Virus record (IMG/VR): IMGVR_UViG_3300032313_001064
Coordinates: 1-43,886 of that record
Strand: one strand, 5' to 3'
Length of the DNA: 43,886 bases
DNA from: a virus
The notes under the pieces were generated by a model. That model saw only the letters and a program-made list of their open reading frames with translations, was not told the origin of the DNA and did not search any database. The translations under genes and the position numbers were made by a program. Positions 1 through 7,868 of this stretch are shown piece by piece (the first letter of the stretch is position 1; every line of letters starts with the position of its first letter).

Positions 1-123
1 AACGGTTCTCGTCTATCCTTCAGACGAAAATGTTCGTGAACGACCGCAGGGGACAATCCTTGCCCCCACCTGGGGCAACTCGCCGAACTACGTTCAAGTG
101 ATGGACTCAGTCGATGTGTCAGA
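1..123. repeat. Terminal direct repeat, left copy (circularity mark)
   Basis: The first 123 bases are identical to the last 123 bases of the window (43764-43886). The reading frame of the structural gene starting at 42433 continues without a break across this join. This shows that the contig closes on itself and that the unique length is 43,763. Whether the repeat is physical (a short direct terminal repeat of the virion DNA) or just the overlap left by an assembler on a circular or permuted genome cannot be told from sequence. A repeat lying inside a coding gene favours the assembly explanation. Confidence 0.95.
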
Positions 124-829
124 GACACAGAGGTTTATTGATGGATATAGCCAGGCAATTGAAGACGGGGAAGACGAATTCGAATGGCAAGGCTCTGGTT
201 TTTCTTATGCACCACCAAGCGGCCCAAACCGTGTGATGATAAAAAAACACATTGTCGATCAATACACAATACAGCGAGTCACTGCGCAGTCTCAATTGAC
301 TCTATCGCTCACGAACGAATATCGAAGCGAGCAAGTTTCTTTTTCTGGAACGGATAGCGACGCGACAAAAGCAACAAGCGGAGGGGTTGCCGCAAACAGG
401 CAAGGCGTGCCTGTGATCCTCGACGTGTTCAACGGCAAGATGGTTGCAAAGTTTTCAGTCAATTTGATCGGCAGAAAAAACGTCACAAAGCGAGTGACGT
501 GGGTTCCTTCAAACTTCTCGACCGGCACGCCTTTCATGTCTGGAAGCAGGCAAGTTACTGACATCCGATTTAGCGATTTTCGCATGGTTGAAGATAGCGA
601 AATCAACGAACCAGATTCTGCTTTCTTCGAGAATCTAGAATTAAAAGCAACTCTTACAGACGAGCAGTTGCAGCAACTCACCTCCACCGGAACGACAACC
701 ATTGGGTTTTCGGCAGGTTCAGGAAATACGATTTCGGGCTACCAGTGGAGTCATACGTTGTTCGACTACACGATTCCCATCAACAGCAACCCATTCGGCG
801 AAACTGAACTCCAAATCACGCTGAATTGA
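1..829 (+). CDS. Tail/structural protein, C-terminal part (gene begins at 42433)
   Basis: This is the 3' part of a gene cut by the linearisation point. It is open from base 2 in the frame that includes the internal ATG at 98 and stops at 827-829. Joined to 42433-43763 it gives a protein of about 719 residues. The composition (rich in S, T, G, N, with few hydrophobic helices) suits a virion tail-tip or fibre-associated protein. It follows the tape measure gene and two other tail genes, the usual place of distal tail or baseplate proteins. I recognise no named domain. The ATG at 98 should not be taken as the start. Confidence 0.85.
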   Translation, partial: TVLVYPSDENVRERPQGTILAPTWGNSPNYVQVMDSVDVSETQRFIDGYSQAIEDGEDEFEWQGSGFSYAPPSGPNRVMIKKHIVDQYTIQRVTAQSQLTLSLTNEYRSEQVSFSGTDSDATKATSGGVAANRQGVPVILDVFNGKMVAKFSVNLIGRKNVTKRVTWVPSNFSTGTPFMSGSRQVTDIRFSDFRMVEDSEINEPDSAFFENLELKATLTDEQLQQLTSTGTTTIGFSAGSGNTISGYQWSHTLFDYTIPINSNPFGETELQITLN

Positions 830-883
830 AGATGGGCAATTTGTCACGCTAGACCGCGCGCGGATTGCGTGGAAAATCACCGC

Positions 884-1165
884 ATGGCTCGCAAGCGAAG
901 CATCGTTCACATAGGCGGGAAGCGTTGGCGGCTGCTTCGTTGTCGCGTGCCCTCTGATCGATACGGTGATTGCTGCTACTCGACAAGCACGATTCGCGTT
1001 TCCGACAAACTGCACGGCGACGAACTGCTGAACGTACTTCTTCACGAACTCATTCACGCGCGGTGGCCTGACGTGAGCGAGGAAGCGGTGATCGAATTTG
1101 CCGATGAGCTTTCCGGTGTTCTACACGCAGAAGGGTTTCGACAACCCGATGATCATGAGGAATAG
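884..1165 (+). CDS. Small HExxH putative zinc metallopeptidase-like protein
   Basis: The protein has about 93 residues and carries the motif LLHELIHA near its middle, the HExxH signature of zinc metallopeptidases, followed about 10 residues later by EEAVIEFADEL, which could supply the third ligand. The size resembles the short SprT-like or M78-like proteins found in phages. I chose ATG 884, preceded by GGAAA; an in-frame GTG at 869 would add five residues. It lies just after the distal tail gene and 3 bases before the next ORF. A structural or processing role is possible, but no substrate can be named. Confidence 0.7.
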   Translation: MARKRSIVHIGGKRWRLLRCRVPSDRYGDCCYSTSTIRVSDKLHGDELLNVLLHELIHARWPDVSEEAVIEFADELSGVLHAEGFRQPDDHEE

Positions 1166-1168
1166 CAA

Positions 1169-1411
1169 ATGAAACTTGGCGACAAGATTCGCAAGGCACT
1201 GCCGGATCGCGCTGGTGGAGTTACCGCTTGGCATGAAAAGGTGTCAGCGGAAACTCGCAAAGAGCTTGAAGACATCAAGCGCGAGTGGCACGGCGGCAAG
1301 ATAACGGTGGCAAAATGGACGTTGGCGCGAACAATCAGCGCAACCCTTAAGCAGGATGGCATCCTAAACATCGGCGCATGGGGGGTGGTGAGATGGCTAG
1401 AGCAAGTCTGA
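1169..1411 (+). CDS. Hypothetical protein, 80 aa
   Basis: This is a small basic protein with a predicted helical layout and charged residues throughout (for example KLGDKIRKAL at the start). It begins 3 bases after the preceding stop and overlaps the phosphoesterase gene by 19 bases, so the three genes are almost certainly cotranscribed. I do not recognise the family. The Lys/Arg content would allow nucleic-acid binding, but no motif proves it. Confidence 0.65.
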   Translation: MKLGDKIRKALPDRAGGVTAWHEKVSAETRKELEDIKREWHGGKITVAKWTLARTISATLKQDGILNIGAWGVVRWLEQV

Positions 1412-2553
1412 AGTCGCAAGTCGCCAGCAAAATCGAGCAAGCAAACAGGCTCGCCGCCGACGCAGAAATTGCGCGCCTTCGCGCGGAGCTTGCTTCGTAT
1501 CGAGGCAGATACAAAACCGCGCTCGCGCAGATCGACGCGGAGCGTGGGCGCGCAGACGCGATCGCGGGGCTGGCGGGCATCAAGCCAAAGAAGATGCCGA
1601 CAAAGTCGCATGGCACCGGAAAGCACGGCGCGACGATGATCGTCATGCTCTCTGATTGGCACGTCGAGGAATTGGTTGACCCTGCCACCGTGAATAATCT
1701 GAACGCATTCGATCTCGACGTGTGCGATCGGCGAATTGCTGAACTGACAGAGCGTTTCGCGGCGTTGCTTGAACACGAACGCAGGCTTGCCGATATCAGG
1801 CGCGTTGTTGTTTGGCTTGGCGGCGATTTCATTTCGGGACACATCCACGAAGACACGGCAGAGATGGCACAATTGGCCCCCCTGTCTGCGATCCGCTGGG
1901 CCGGGGAAAGGATTGCCGGTTTCATCGACGTGGCGGCGAAGTTGAGCGATTCGGTAATCGTCGCGACAAACTCCGGCAACCACGGCAGATCGACTGACAA
2001 GTTGCGTGTCGGCACAGAAATGGATCACAGCTTTGAGCAGCACTGCTATCTGACGCTGGCGGCAGCAGAGACTCGATCGCACGTCAGGTGGCAAGTCGGC
2101 ACTTCGATGCTGAATTACATCGACCTCGATGGCTTCATCGTTCGCACAACTCACGGTCACCAATACAAATACAGCGGCGGGATTGGGGGCATACATGTGC
2201 CAGTGTCAAAGAAAAACGCCGCATGGAATGCTGTTCAGCGCGCCGATCTGACGCTGTTCGGTCACTGGCATCAATTCAGTTGGCTGCGCGCCGGTCGCTA
2301 TGTCAGCAACGGGTCGCTGATCGGTCACTCGGCATACGCGACGAAGATTGCCGCCAGTTTTGAGCCGCCTTGTCAGGCGTGCGTGGTGGTCGATCACCGG
2401 AGAAACGAAGTCACCAAAGCGATGCCAATCTTTTGCGATCGCGACTTGCAACGAAAGCCATCATGCAAACGCCAGACCCCGCATATTTCCAAGAAGCGGA
2501 ATTCAGAGCGCGCCGCTTCTCAGGCGCGTACACTGGCACATCCGGCTCGTTAG
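1393..2553 (+). CDS. Calcineurin-like metallophosphoesterase
   Basis: The gene encodes 386 residues. The metallophosphoesterase motif series is visible in order: SDWHVEE (D-x-H), GGDFISGH (G-D), NSGNHGR (G-N-H), THGHQY and FGHWHQF (G-H-x-H). The N-terminal 70 residues look like a coiled coil (RLRAELASYRGRYKTAL). This family hydrolyses phosphomonoesters or phosphodiesters with two metal ions; phage members are often DNA or nucleotide phosphatases. ATG 1393 is preferred because GGTGAG lies just upstream; ATG 1378 has no such site. The last 35 residues are basic, low in complexity and overlap the next gene by 91 bases, so the conserved part ends near 2440. Confidence 0.88.
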   Translation: MARASLKSQVASKIEQANRLAADAEIARLRAELASYRGRYKTALAQIDAERGRADAIAGLAGIKPKKMPTKSHGTGKHGATMIVMLSDWHVEELVDPATVNNLNAFDLDVCDRRIAELTERFAALLEHERRLADIRRVVVWLGGDFISGHIHEDTAEMAQLAPLSAIRWAGERIAGFIDVAAKLSDSVIVATNSGNHGRSTDKLRVGTEMDHSFEQHCYLTLAAAETRSHVRWQVGTSMLNYIDLDGFIVRTTHGHQYKYSGGIGGIHVPVSKKNAAWNAVQRADLTLFGHWHQFSWLRAGRYVSNGSLIGHSAYATKIAASFEPPCQACVVVDHRRNEVTKAMPIFCDRDLQRKPSCKRQTPHISKKRNSERAASQARTLAHPAR

Positions 2554-3026
2554 CGGCAGACGTGATTCGTCTGCTGAAAATCATTCGTCAACAGCAAAAG
2601 GATATTGCGGCAATGCAAGAACAACTTCAACACGCAAGCGACATTTCCTCCGATTGGATTCTGCGAGGCGAAGCGGAACTAAAGAAGTCGAGGGAACAGG
2701 AACCGATCCGAATCGCTGGTGACGGCATTCTTGCCGCGCCCGTTGAGATGCACGCCGCAGAAAGACTGCTATCTGACACAAGCGATGTGATTCGTCAGCG
2801 GCGCATGACCTACGGTGGTCCGCGGCACCACTTCAAGCGCACGGTCGACGCGATCAATGCCATCTTTGGTCACAAGCTGCGCGAGCCTCTGACGACGAGC
2901 GAATGGGCGCAGATCATGATCATTGACAAGCTTTCGCGCAATCAAGGCGACAACAAAACGCGCGACACAAAGGTTGATGTGGCGGGGTATGCCGCGTGTT
3001 GGGCAGAGTGCGAGGAGTTGCCATAG
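2463..3026 (+). CDS. Phage protein with C-terminal DUF6378-like domain
   Basis: The protein has 187 residues. The N-terminus contains a coiled-coil segment (LLKIIRQQQKDIAAMQEQL). The C-terminus (about residues 110-187, starting MTYGGPRHHFKRTVDAI and ending VDVAGYAACWAE) matches a phage family with helical MazG-like architecture that I recall as DUF6378: R-M-x-x-Y-G followed by a helix with MIIDKLSR and a D-x-A-G-Y motif. ATG 2463 is the natural start although it lies inside the phosphoesterase frame. The biochemical role is unknown; MazG-like folds act on nucleotides. Confidence 0.7.
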   Translation: MQTPDPAYFQEAEFRARRFSGAYTGTSGSLAADVIRLLKIIRQQQKDIAAMQEQLQHASDISSDWILRGEAELKKSREQEPIRIAGDGILAAPVEMHAAERLLSDTSDVIRQRRMTYGGPRHHFKRTVDAINAIFGHKLREPLTTSEWAQIMIIDKLSRNQGDNKTRDTKVDVAGYAACWAECEELP

Positions 3027-3079
3027 GGTGATCAGTTAGCAGCGTTGCCGTGTAACGTAAACGGACGGAGATCGCTGCC

Positions 3080-3307
3080 ATGATTTCGCAATGGTCGCAC
3101 TGGAAGAATGGCGCGGACGGGCGCAAGCCTGTTGCCGCCGCGGGCGATTCTGACTCGATTGCGAAAACGTACACAGCACCCCCGCATCACTGGGGCAAGA
3201 TCACATCTCGCCCGCAACGCACGCGCAGCGAGCTTGAAGCGATTGCCTATCAAATGGGATGGACCGTCGAGCAAGTAAAGCGCGCGATCGCTCTTGGGGT
3301 GCTGTAA
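3080..3307 (+). CDS. Hypothetical protein, 75 aa
   Basis: A small basic protein. The C-terminal third (RTRSELEAIAYQMGWTVEQV) resembles a helix-turn-helix or UBA-like helical pair. An AACGGACGGAG purine stretch precedes the ATG. Its stop is immediately followed by the ATG of the next gene (TAA then ATG), so the two are translationally coupled. No family recognised. Confidence 0.6.
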   Translation: MISQWSHWKNGADGRKPVAAAGDSDSIAKTYTAPPHHWGKITSRPQRTRSELEAIAYQMGWTVEQVKRAIALGVL

Positions 3308-3808
3308 ATGGCAGACACAGTCAGCGATCTTTTCAGCGGCATCATCACAACCAAGCTGCAATGGCAGCGCATCGACGCGCAGGAAGTCGGCAGCGTCACC
3401 AACCGGAAGACCGCGCAGACGATATACACGCTTGGCGACGGCACCGGCGTTGGGCTTGTCAATCTCGTCTACGCGGACACGCGCACGATCGCAGCCAACG
3501 GCATCGACTCCATCAACTGCTTTGCGCTGACACAACAAACACTTGACGTTCCTGTGCCGTTTTCGTTCTCGCAGCTTCGACTCGTGCGCATCGCAAACGA
3601 AGACACTGCCGCCGGGAAATATCTGTATGTAGGCGCAAAGCCAACAGACCCGTTTAGCGTTTTCGCGCACGCTGTCGGCCCCGCAAGCGAGATGCTTGCA
3701 ATCAACCAGACTGACGCATGGCTTGTCAACGAAAGCAATGCGACCTTCTACATCGCGAACCCAAGCGGCACACCGATCACCTACTCGATCACTCTTATGG
3801 GGTCGTGA
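3308..3808 (+). CDS. Probable virion structural protein, 166 aa
   Basis: The protein is rich in beta-forming and small polar residues, with no cysteine pairs and no membrane segment. Its start abuts the previous stop, and it is followed after 3 bases by another protein of the same character (3812). Two such proteins in tandem with related size and composition suggest minor capsid, decoration or fibre components. I recognise no domain; the structural call rests on composition and context. Confidence 0.6.
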   Translation: MADTVSDLFSGIITTKLQWQRIDAQEVGSVTNRKTAQTIYTLGDGTGVGLVNLVYADTRTIAANGIDSINCFALTQQTLDVPVPFSFSQLRLVRIANEDTAAGKYLYVGAKPTDPFSVFAHAVGPASEMLAINQTDAWLVNESNATFYIANPSGTPITYSITLMGS

Positions 3809-3811
3809 CGA

Positions 3812-4306
3812 ATGCCGACAACGTTCACGCTTTCCGGCACGTTAAAAGTCACCCCCAGGTGGATTGACTCGCGATCTGCCACCGACATTACTGACACGAC
3901 GATTGCCACGAACACGGTCGCGCTTGATGACGGCACCGCAAGCGGGCAGGCAAACGCATATTGGAAAGATCAGTTGTCGATCAACGCTGGCGCAAGTGTC
4001 ACGATCGATCTTCGCTCGCTGGCGCACAAGGCGTTTGGCGGCACAGGCACTCTGTCGTTTGCTGCCGTGAAGATGCTGATGATCTCCAACAACGGAACCG
4101 GCGACGTTGTGGTTGGCGGCACCCCCGCGAACCGATGGGCAACGTGGGCGACAGGCAACGTAACGATCGGGGCTGGCTGCGTCCTGTTTGCCACCAACAC
4201 GGCAAGCGGATGGGCAACGTCAACCACCGGCAAGGCGTTGCAGATCACGAACAACGGTGCCGCTGCGGCGACTGTCGATGTCTACATCGCGGGGGTGAAG
4301 TCGTGA
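3812..4306 (+). CDS. Probable virion structural protein, 164 aa
   Basis: This is a Thr/Ala/Gly-rich protein with alternating hydrophobic residues typical of beta structure (for example NVTIGAGCVLFATNTASGW). It starts 3 bases after its neighbour and its stop overlaps the next start (GTGA at 4303). The content resembles beta-sandwich decoration or fibre-tip proteins, but no family is recognised. It is the last structural-like gene before the membrane-protein run. Confidence 0.6.
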   Translation: MPTTFTLSGTLKVTPRWIDSRSATDITDTTIATNTVALDDGTASGQANAYWKDQLSINAGASVTIDLRSLAHKAFGGTGTLSFAAVKMLMISNNGTGDVVVGGTPANRWATWATGNVTIGAGCVLFATNTASGWATSTTGKALQITNNGAAAATVDVYIAGVKS

Positions 4307-4671
4307 AAAACGAAGCTCCGCTTACTACTGAAAAGCAGATCGACACGCTCGCGGAGAAGGTGCGCGGGTACATCGTCGCGGCGCGCCTGAAAGCTCGCGA
4401 CGGTCTGACAGTTGCGGAGTTGTCAGAACTGATCGTGTCTGCGATGCGCATCGCGATCGCCGCACTCGACTCGATTCCGGTTGATGGCGCGCAACGGAAG
4501 GCAATCGTGATCGCGTTCGTTGGCGATATGTTCGACGAGTTTGCCGACAAGGTTGTGCCGTTGGTGGCGTGGCCTTTCTGGATCGTCGCGAAACCAACCG
4601 TTCGAATCGTCGCGCTTGCGGTTGCGTCAGGCGCAACAGAGGCACTTTTGCACGTCGTGAGGTCTACATGA
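4303..4671 (+). CDS. Small protein with hydrophobic C-terminus, possible lysis module member
   Basis: The product has 122 residues. The GTG start at 4303 overlaps the previous TGA, and the stop overlaps the next ATG (ATGA), so both neighbours are coupled. The N-terminal half is charged and helical. From about residue 60 on, hydrophobic segments appear (KAIVIAFVGDMFDEF and VPLVAWPFWIVAKP), ending in RIVALAVASGATEALLHVV. One or two membrane-associated helices are plausible. Sitting first in a run of overlapping membrane proteins ahead of a secreted peptidase, it could be a holin-like or accessory lysis protein. No family recognised. Confidence 0.6.
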   Translation: MKNEAPLTTEKQIDTLAEKVRGYIVAARLKARDGLTVAELSELIVSAMRIAIAALDSIPVDGAQRKAIVIAFVGDMFDEFADKVVPLVAWPFWIVAKPTVRIVALAVASGATEALLHVVRST

Positions 4672-5222
4672 TCACCATCATTCTGATTGCTGCTGCCGTC
4701 TACGCTCTTGCCGGTAAGGCTCTGGCAGAGAAGGCGCAAGCTCTGCTTGCGTCGATGAACGTGCCAAGCATTGACGGCAAGCACGTCGCGTTTGTCGCTC
4801 TGCTCGCGGCAGCGGCGGTTTCGTGGGCGGCTCGACCGGCACCAGTTCAGCCAGACGTTCAGCCAGACAACCCAGCCGCCTTCTCGCTTCGCGGCGTGTT
4901 TGTCGGCCCAACAGCGAGCGACGACGCCGCGACGGTGTCCGCGCTGTGCGACGCTTTGGGCGACGCGATCGAATATGACGGGCAGCACGACAAGCGGTTG
5001 AGAACAGGCGTTGCGTTCGATGATCTTCGCGCCTTCGCGCGCGAGATGCGGATGCACGGCGATTCGATCGGCGATCGGCAACCGCGCGCGCGCGACTCTA
5101 TCGCCAAGTTTCTCGACGCTGCGGTTGGTTCAAGCGGTGGCCCCGTGACTGACGAGAGCCGCGCCGCTTGGGTGGCTGCGTTCCGCGAGATTGGGAGGGC
5201 CGCAGCAGATGTCGCAAAGTAG
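4668..5222 (+). CDS. Two-TM membrane protein, candidate holin
   Basis: The product has 184 residues. Two hydrophobic segments lie near the N-terminus (IILIAAAVYALAGKA, about residues 3-17, and VAFVALLAAAAVSWAA, about 39-54). They are followed by a proline-rich linker (PAPVQPDVQPDNP) and a charged soluble domain of about 120 residues. The ATG overlaps the previous stop. The gene lies directly upstream of a membrane-anchored peptidase, the position a holin would hold. The long soluble tail is unusual for a holin, so a spanin-like or peptidase-partner role is also open. Confidence 0.65.
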   Translation: MITIILIAAAVYALAGKALAEKAQALLASMNVPSIDGKHVAFVALLAAAAVSWAARPAPVQPDVQPDNPAAFSLRGVFVGPTASDDAATVSALCDALGDAIEYDGQHDKRLRTGVAFDDLRAFAREMRMHGDSIGDRQPRARDSIAKFLDAAVGSSGGPVTDESRAAWVAAFREIGRAAADVAK

Positions 5223-6339
5223 CCGATGGTCTGTATCTGCCGTTCTGTTCGTGATCGCGATGGCGGTTCTCGGCGCATTCGTTGACCGCGCAACCCATCG
5301 CGCAGCCAACGTGATCGAAAACCGTTTTGGCTACACGCCAGACCCCGCGGGGGAGCGCGCTTTTCTCGCGACGCTTGGCGACGAAAAGTTTTTCTTTCAA
5401 GCTGGCGCGGATGCAATGCGCGAAGCAAAGGGGATCGATACGTTTTTGTATCGACAACTCGACGCGGCGCATCGCGCGCGATACGGGAAGCCTTTCGTTG
5501 TAGGAAAACAAGGCATCGGCGACTGTGTTTCATGGGGCGCAGCTCATGCGGTCGCGGTTTCCGAAAGCGTGTCGTGGTCGCTCGGCAAACTTCCAGACCC
5601 GCCGCTGTTCCCGGCGACTGAAGCGTTGTATGGCGGCGCAAGAGTGGAGGCGCGCGGGAAGCCGGGAGATGGCGCGCAGCCTGTCGGCGGTTGGAGCGAT
5701 GGCGCGACCGGATACGGTGCGGCGAAATTCTTGCGCGAGTTCGGCGTTGTCTATCGCACGAAGTACCCAAGCTGCGATCTCACAGAGTATTCACCGGAAC
5801 GCGCGCGTCAGTTCGGCGCGTATGGCTGCGGTGGTCAGGGTGACAACGGTCGGCTTGACGCTGAAGCAAAGAAGCACCCATTGAAGCACGTTGTCGCGGT
5901 GCGATCGTGGGCAGAGTTGTGCGCCGCAATCGAGAGCGGCTATCCCGTCACGCTCGCTTCGTCGCAGGGGTTTTCATCGACGCGCAACAAAGACGGCATC
6001 TGCGAGGCATCCGGCGTTTGGATGCACCAGATGTGTGCCATAGGAATTCGTCACCGAAAAAACGGCGCGCCTGACGATCTGTGCTTGGTCTTGAATAGCT
6101 GGGGTCCGGGGTGGTGCGGTCCCCGAGAAAACAAATTCCCAAGCGATCAACCAGACGGCTCATTTTGGGCGAGGCGCAGCGTGATTGAACACATGCTCGA
6201 TGACGCATGGGCGATTGGCGATACCGATGGGTTTAAGTATCGCGACCTCGATCACGGTGGTTGGCTTCAGCCGCCACAGGCAAAGCGACAATCGTCGCCA
6301 GCTCGTTTGATTGCAGACACGTTTCACATCGCGTTCTAG
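5209..6339 (+). CDS. Membrane-anchored papain-like (C1) cysteine peptidase
   Basis: The product has 376 residues. An uncleaved-looking signal anchor spans about residues 8-24 (VSAVLFVIAMAVLGAF). The catalytic set of the papain fold is visible in order: Gln101 (oxyanion) and Cys106 in KQGIGDCVSWG, His273 in WMHQMCAIG, and Asn296 in VLNSWGPGW. Extra cysteines (189, 207, 265, 276, 292, 303) could form disulfides outside the cytoplasm. ATG 5209 follows GGGAGG. The family cleaves peptide bonds. In this overlapping cassette of membrane proteins and with no muralytic enzyme elsewhere, it is a candidate for degrading a proteinaceous envelope layer or processing the host surface. Confidence 0.88.
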   Translation: MSQSSRWSVSAVLFVIAMAVLGAFVDRATHRAANVIENRFGYTPDPAGERAFLATLGDEKFFFQAGADAMREAKGIDTFLYRQLDAAHRARYGKPFVVGKQGIGDCVSWGAAHAVAVSESVSWSLGKLPDPPLFPATEALYGGARVEARGKPGDGAQPVGGWSDGATGYGAAKFLREFGVVYRTKYPSCDLTEYSPERARQFGAYGCGGQGDNGRLDAEAKKHPLKHVVAVRSWAELCAAIESGYPVTLASSQGFSSTRNKDGICEASGVWMHQMCAIGIRHRKNGAPDDLCLVLNSWGPGWCGPRENKFPSDQPDGSFWARRSVIEHMLDDAWAIGDTDGFKYRDLDHGGWLQPPQAKRQSSPARLIADTFHIAF

Positions 6340-6349
6340 GAGATGCTTC

Positions 6350-6577
6350 ATGGGTTTGCTTTTGTGGCTTGTATTTGGCGCGTGTGTTGGCGGCATTGCC
6401 AAATGGTTGATGCCGGGAAGACTTCCTGACGGGTGGTTGCTCACGATCGGACTCGGCGTTGTCGGTTCGTTCGCCGGCGGTCTGCCATTCGGAGGAAATC
6501 CGGCAGGCTGGATCGCATCAATCATCGGCGCGTGCGCGTGTCTGTTCGCCTACACGATTTGGAGCCAAGATCGATGA
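6350..6577 (+). CDS. GlsB/YeaQ/YmgE-type small membrane protein
   Basis: The product has 75 residues and three hydrophobic segments. The glycine pattern is typical of the transglycosylase-associated (YeaQ/GlsB) family: WLVFGACVGGIAKWLMPG, then LLTIGLGVVGSFAGGLPFG, then IIGACACLFAYTIW. ATG 6350 has AGGAG at ideal distance. Despite the family name no transglycosylase activity is established; the proteins are small inner-membrane proteins linked to stress. In a phage between a peptidase and another small membrane protein it may serve as a holin or antiholin. The family call is good; the role is inferred. Confidence 0.85.
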   Translation: MGLLLWLVFGACVGGIAKWLMPGRLPDGWLLTIGLGVVGSFAGGLPFGGNPAGWIASIIGACACLFAYTIWSQDR

Positions 6578-6831
6578 CAAACAAAGAAATGCGCGAAATG
6601 TCGATCGCCGTGCTGGTTGCTGTTGCGGTGACGTGGTGCGCGGCGACAAGCGATTATTCGCCAATCAAACCTCGCCCCGATCGCCCCGTGTTGCGATTCA
6701 TTCAGAGGCTCGCGCGGGCGGGCCTGTGGGTGATGTGGCTTGCAGATGCGCCGCGAAGCGCAGAGCCACAATATGCGGCGCGAATCGATGCGTCTGGTCA
6801 ACCGATCGTCAACCATAGGCACGGGTGGTAA
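6574..6831 (+). CDS. Small membrane protein, 85 aa
   Basis: The start overlaps the previous stop (ATGA). An N-terminal hydrophobic stretch (SIAVLVAVAVTWCAA, about residues 10-24) is followed by a basic region and a second, weaker amphipathic helix (LARAGLWVMWLAD). This could be a signal anchor or the second half of a two-component holin/spanin set with the YeaQ-like gene. No named family. Confidence 0.6.
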   Translation: MTNKEMREMSIAVLVAVAVTWCAATSDYSPIKPRPDRPVLRFIQRLARAGLWVMWLADAPRSAEPQYAARIDASGQPIVNHRHGW

Positions 6832-6834
6832 ATC

Positions 6835-7113
6835 ATGTGGCAATACTTGCTCGCGCTGTTGGCAAGCCTATCGGCAGATGCGTCTGCGATCGATCGTGAG
6901 ACTCCGCGGGCTGCTGCTGCGGTTGCTGTGGCCTACGCATCGACTGCGGTCGACAAGTCGCCAGAACCGCAGCCAGAGCCCCCCAGGCCGAAGCCAGCGG
7001 TGTGCGTTGATTGCAGCGGGCGAGGCTACATCATCCACGGGGATGGTCATCGCACCGTCTGCCCTGCCTGCAACGGGAAGCCCAGCCAGAGCGTCGATCG
7101 TCGCAAGGGGTGA
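6835..7113 (+). CDS. Secreted or anchored small protein with DnaJ-type zinc motif
   Basis: The product has 92 residues. A short hydrophobic N-terminus (WQYLLALLASLSADASA) looks like a signal peptide. A proline-rich linker (EPQPEPPRPKP) follows. The C-terminal part carries two C-x-x-C knuckles, CVDCSGRGY and CPACNGK, the arrangement of a DnaJ-like zinc finger half. A proline-rich spacer after an N-terminal hydrophobic segment is also common in spanins. It is 3 bases from both neighbours. Role unknown. Confidence 0.65.
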   Translation: MWQYLLALLASLSADASAIDRETPRAAAAVAVAYASTAVDKSPEPQPEPPRPKPAVCVDCSGRGYIIHGDGHRTVCPACNGKPSQSVDRRKG

Positions 7114-7116
7114 GCC

Positions 7117-7566
7117 ATGCCCGATGCGATCGACGTTCACTGCGAACAACTGCGCGACGCTGTGCGTGAGCGTATCGGTGAACACGCAAAGACGTTCACG
7201 CACTCTGTCGATGTGATGGTCGATGAAGTGATGCGCTATTGGCCCGAAAAAGAATTCGCCCGCATTGCGCGAACGGTCGAGGAAGACCGCTCATCAGGCG
7301 CAGAAGCGATCGGTGCGATGGCGGTTGTCGTGGCGAAGTGCCGGGAAAACCTTGAAGCACGATGGGGCGCGCAGCCTTCGCACGTTCAAGCGATCGATCT
7401 GCTGATAGAGCCTGTCGTGATTCAGCTTGCGAACATCTGGTTTTCGAACAACGAAGCTCGCATTGCGATGCGTGAAGTCATCGCGAGGCTTCGCAATCCG
7501 CTACCGAAGAACAATCAGAAGCGCGTCGATGGTGGCGGCAAGAGCGGCGGCAAACCGCCCCTCTGA
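7117..7566 (+). CDS. Hypothetical protein, 149 aa
   Basis: A soluble, helical protein with regularly spaced hydrophobic residues and a basic Gly-rich tail (KRVDGGGKSGGKPPL). It begins 3 bases after the preceding gene and is the last gene of the rightward run. Its 3' end overlaps a possible leftward gene (7501-7632). No family recognised. Confidence 0.6.
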   Translation: MPDAIDVHCEQLRDAVRERIGEHAKTFTHSVDVMVDEVMRYWPEKEFARIARTVEEDRSSGAEAIGAMAVVVAKCRENLEARWGAQPSHVQAIDLLIEPVVIQLANIWFSNNEARIAMREVIARLRNPLPKNNQKRVDGGGKSGGKPPL

Positions 7567-7632
7567 TCCAAGCTCTTGCCCGAATCGAATCAACACCAGC
7601 GCGCGAATCAACGCATCCATGCGGCGATTCAT
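7501..7632 (-). CDS. Possible 43-aa protein, tail-to-tail overlap
   Basis: On the minus strand an ATG at 7632 is preceded by AAGGGAAGGGGGG, a strong Shine-Dalgarno stretch, and opens a 43-codon frame (start MNRRMDALIRALVLIRF). The last 66 bases lie opposite the end of the rightward 149-aa gene. The following leftward genes are of similar small size, which supports it. The overlap and shortness keep confidence low. Confidence 0.35.
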   Translation of the reverse strand: MNRRMDALIRALVLIRFGQELGSEGRFAAALAATIDALLIVLR

Positions 7633-7708
7633 AGCCCCCCCTTCCCTTTTGATGGCAACCGAATGCGGGCCTGTGAACGTTTGAAAGTCGCAGGCCCGCG
7701 ATCGGGTG

Positions 7709-7840
7709 TCAGCGCATCGTGATGATCCAATCACCGCACTCCATTTCAGCGGTGAACGTCACTCCGCGAGCAGCAAGCTCCGCGATGATGCTTGCAAACT
7801 CTTTGACTTCGTTGGCTGGGATTCTGATGGTGCTTCTCAT
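7709..7840 (-). CDS. Small orphan protein, 43 aa
   Basis: The minus-strand ATG at 7840 has GAAAGG upstream and encodes 43 residues (start MRSTIRIPANEVKEFASI, end WIITMR). Its leader shares the sequence CAACACGAAAGG with those of other genes in this cluster, which argues that it is real. The protein is acidic-helical then beta-like. No function can be assigned; such short leftward genes near an integrase are often host-takeover or regulatory proteins. Confidence 0.65.
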   Translation of the reverse strand: MRSTIRIPANEVKEFASIIAELAARGVTFTAEMECGDWIITMR

Positions 7841-7868
7841 CGGTCAAACCTTTCGTGTTGGTTGGTGA

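Noticed and set aside
98-829. Separate gene starting at ATG 98
   Set aside because: The frame is open from base 2 and continues in phase from the end of the window; ATG 98 has no ribosome site.
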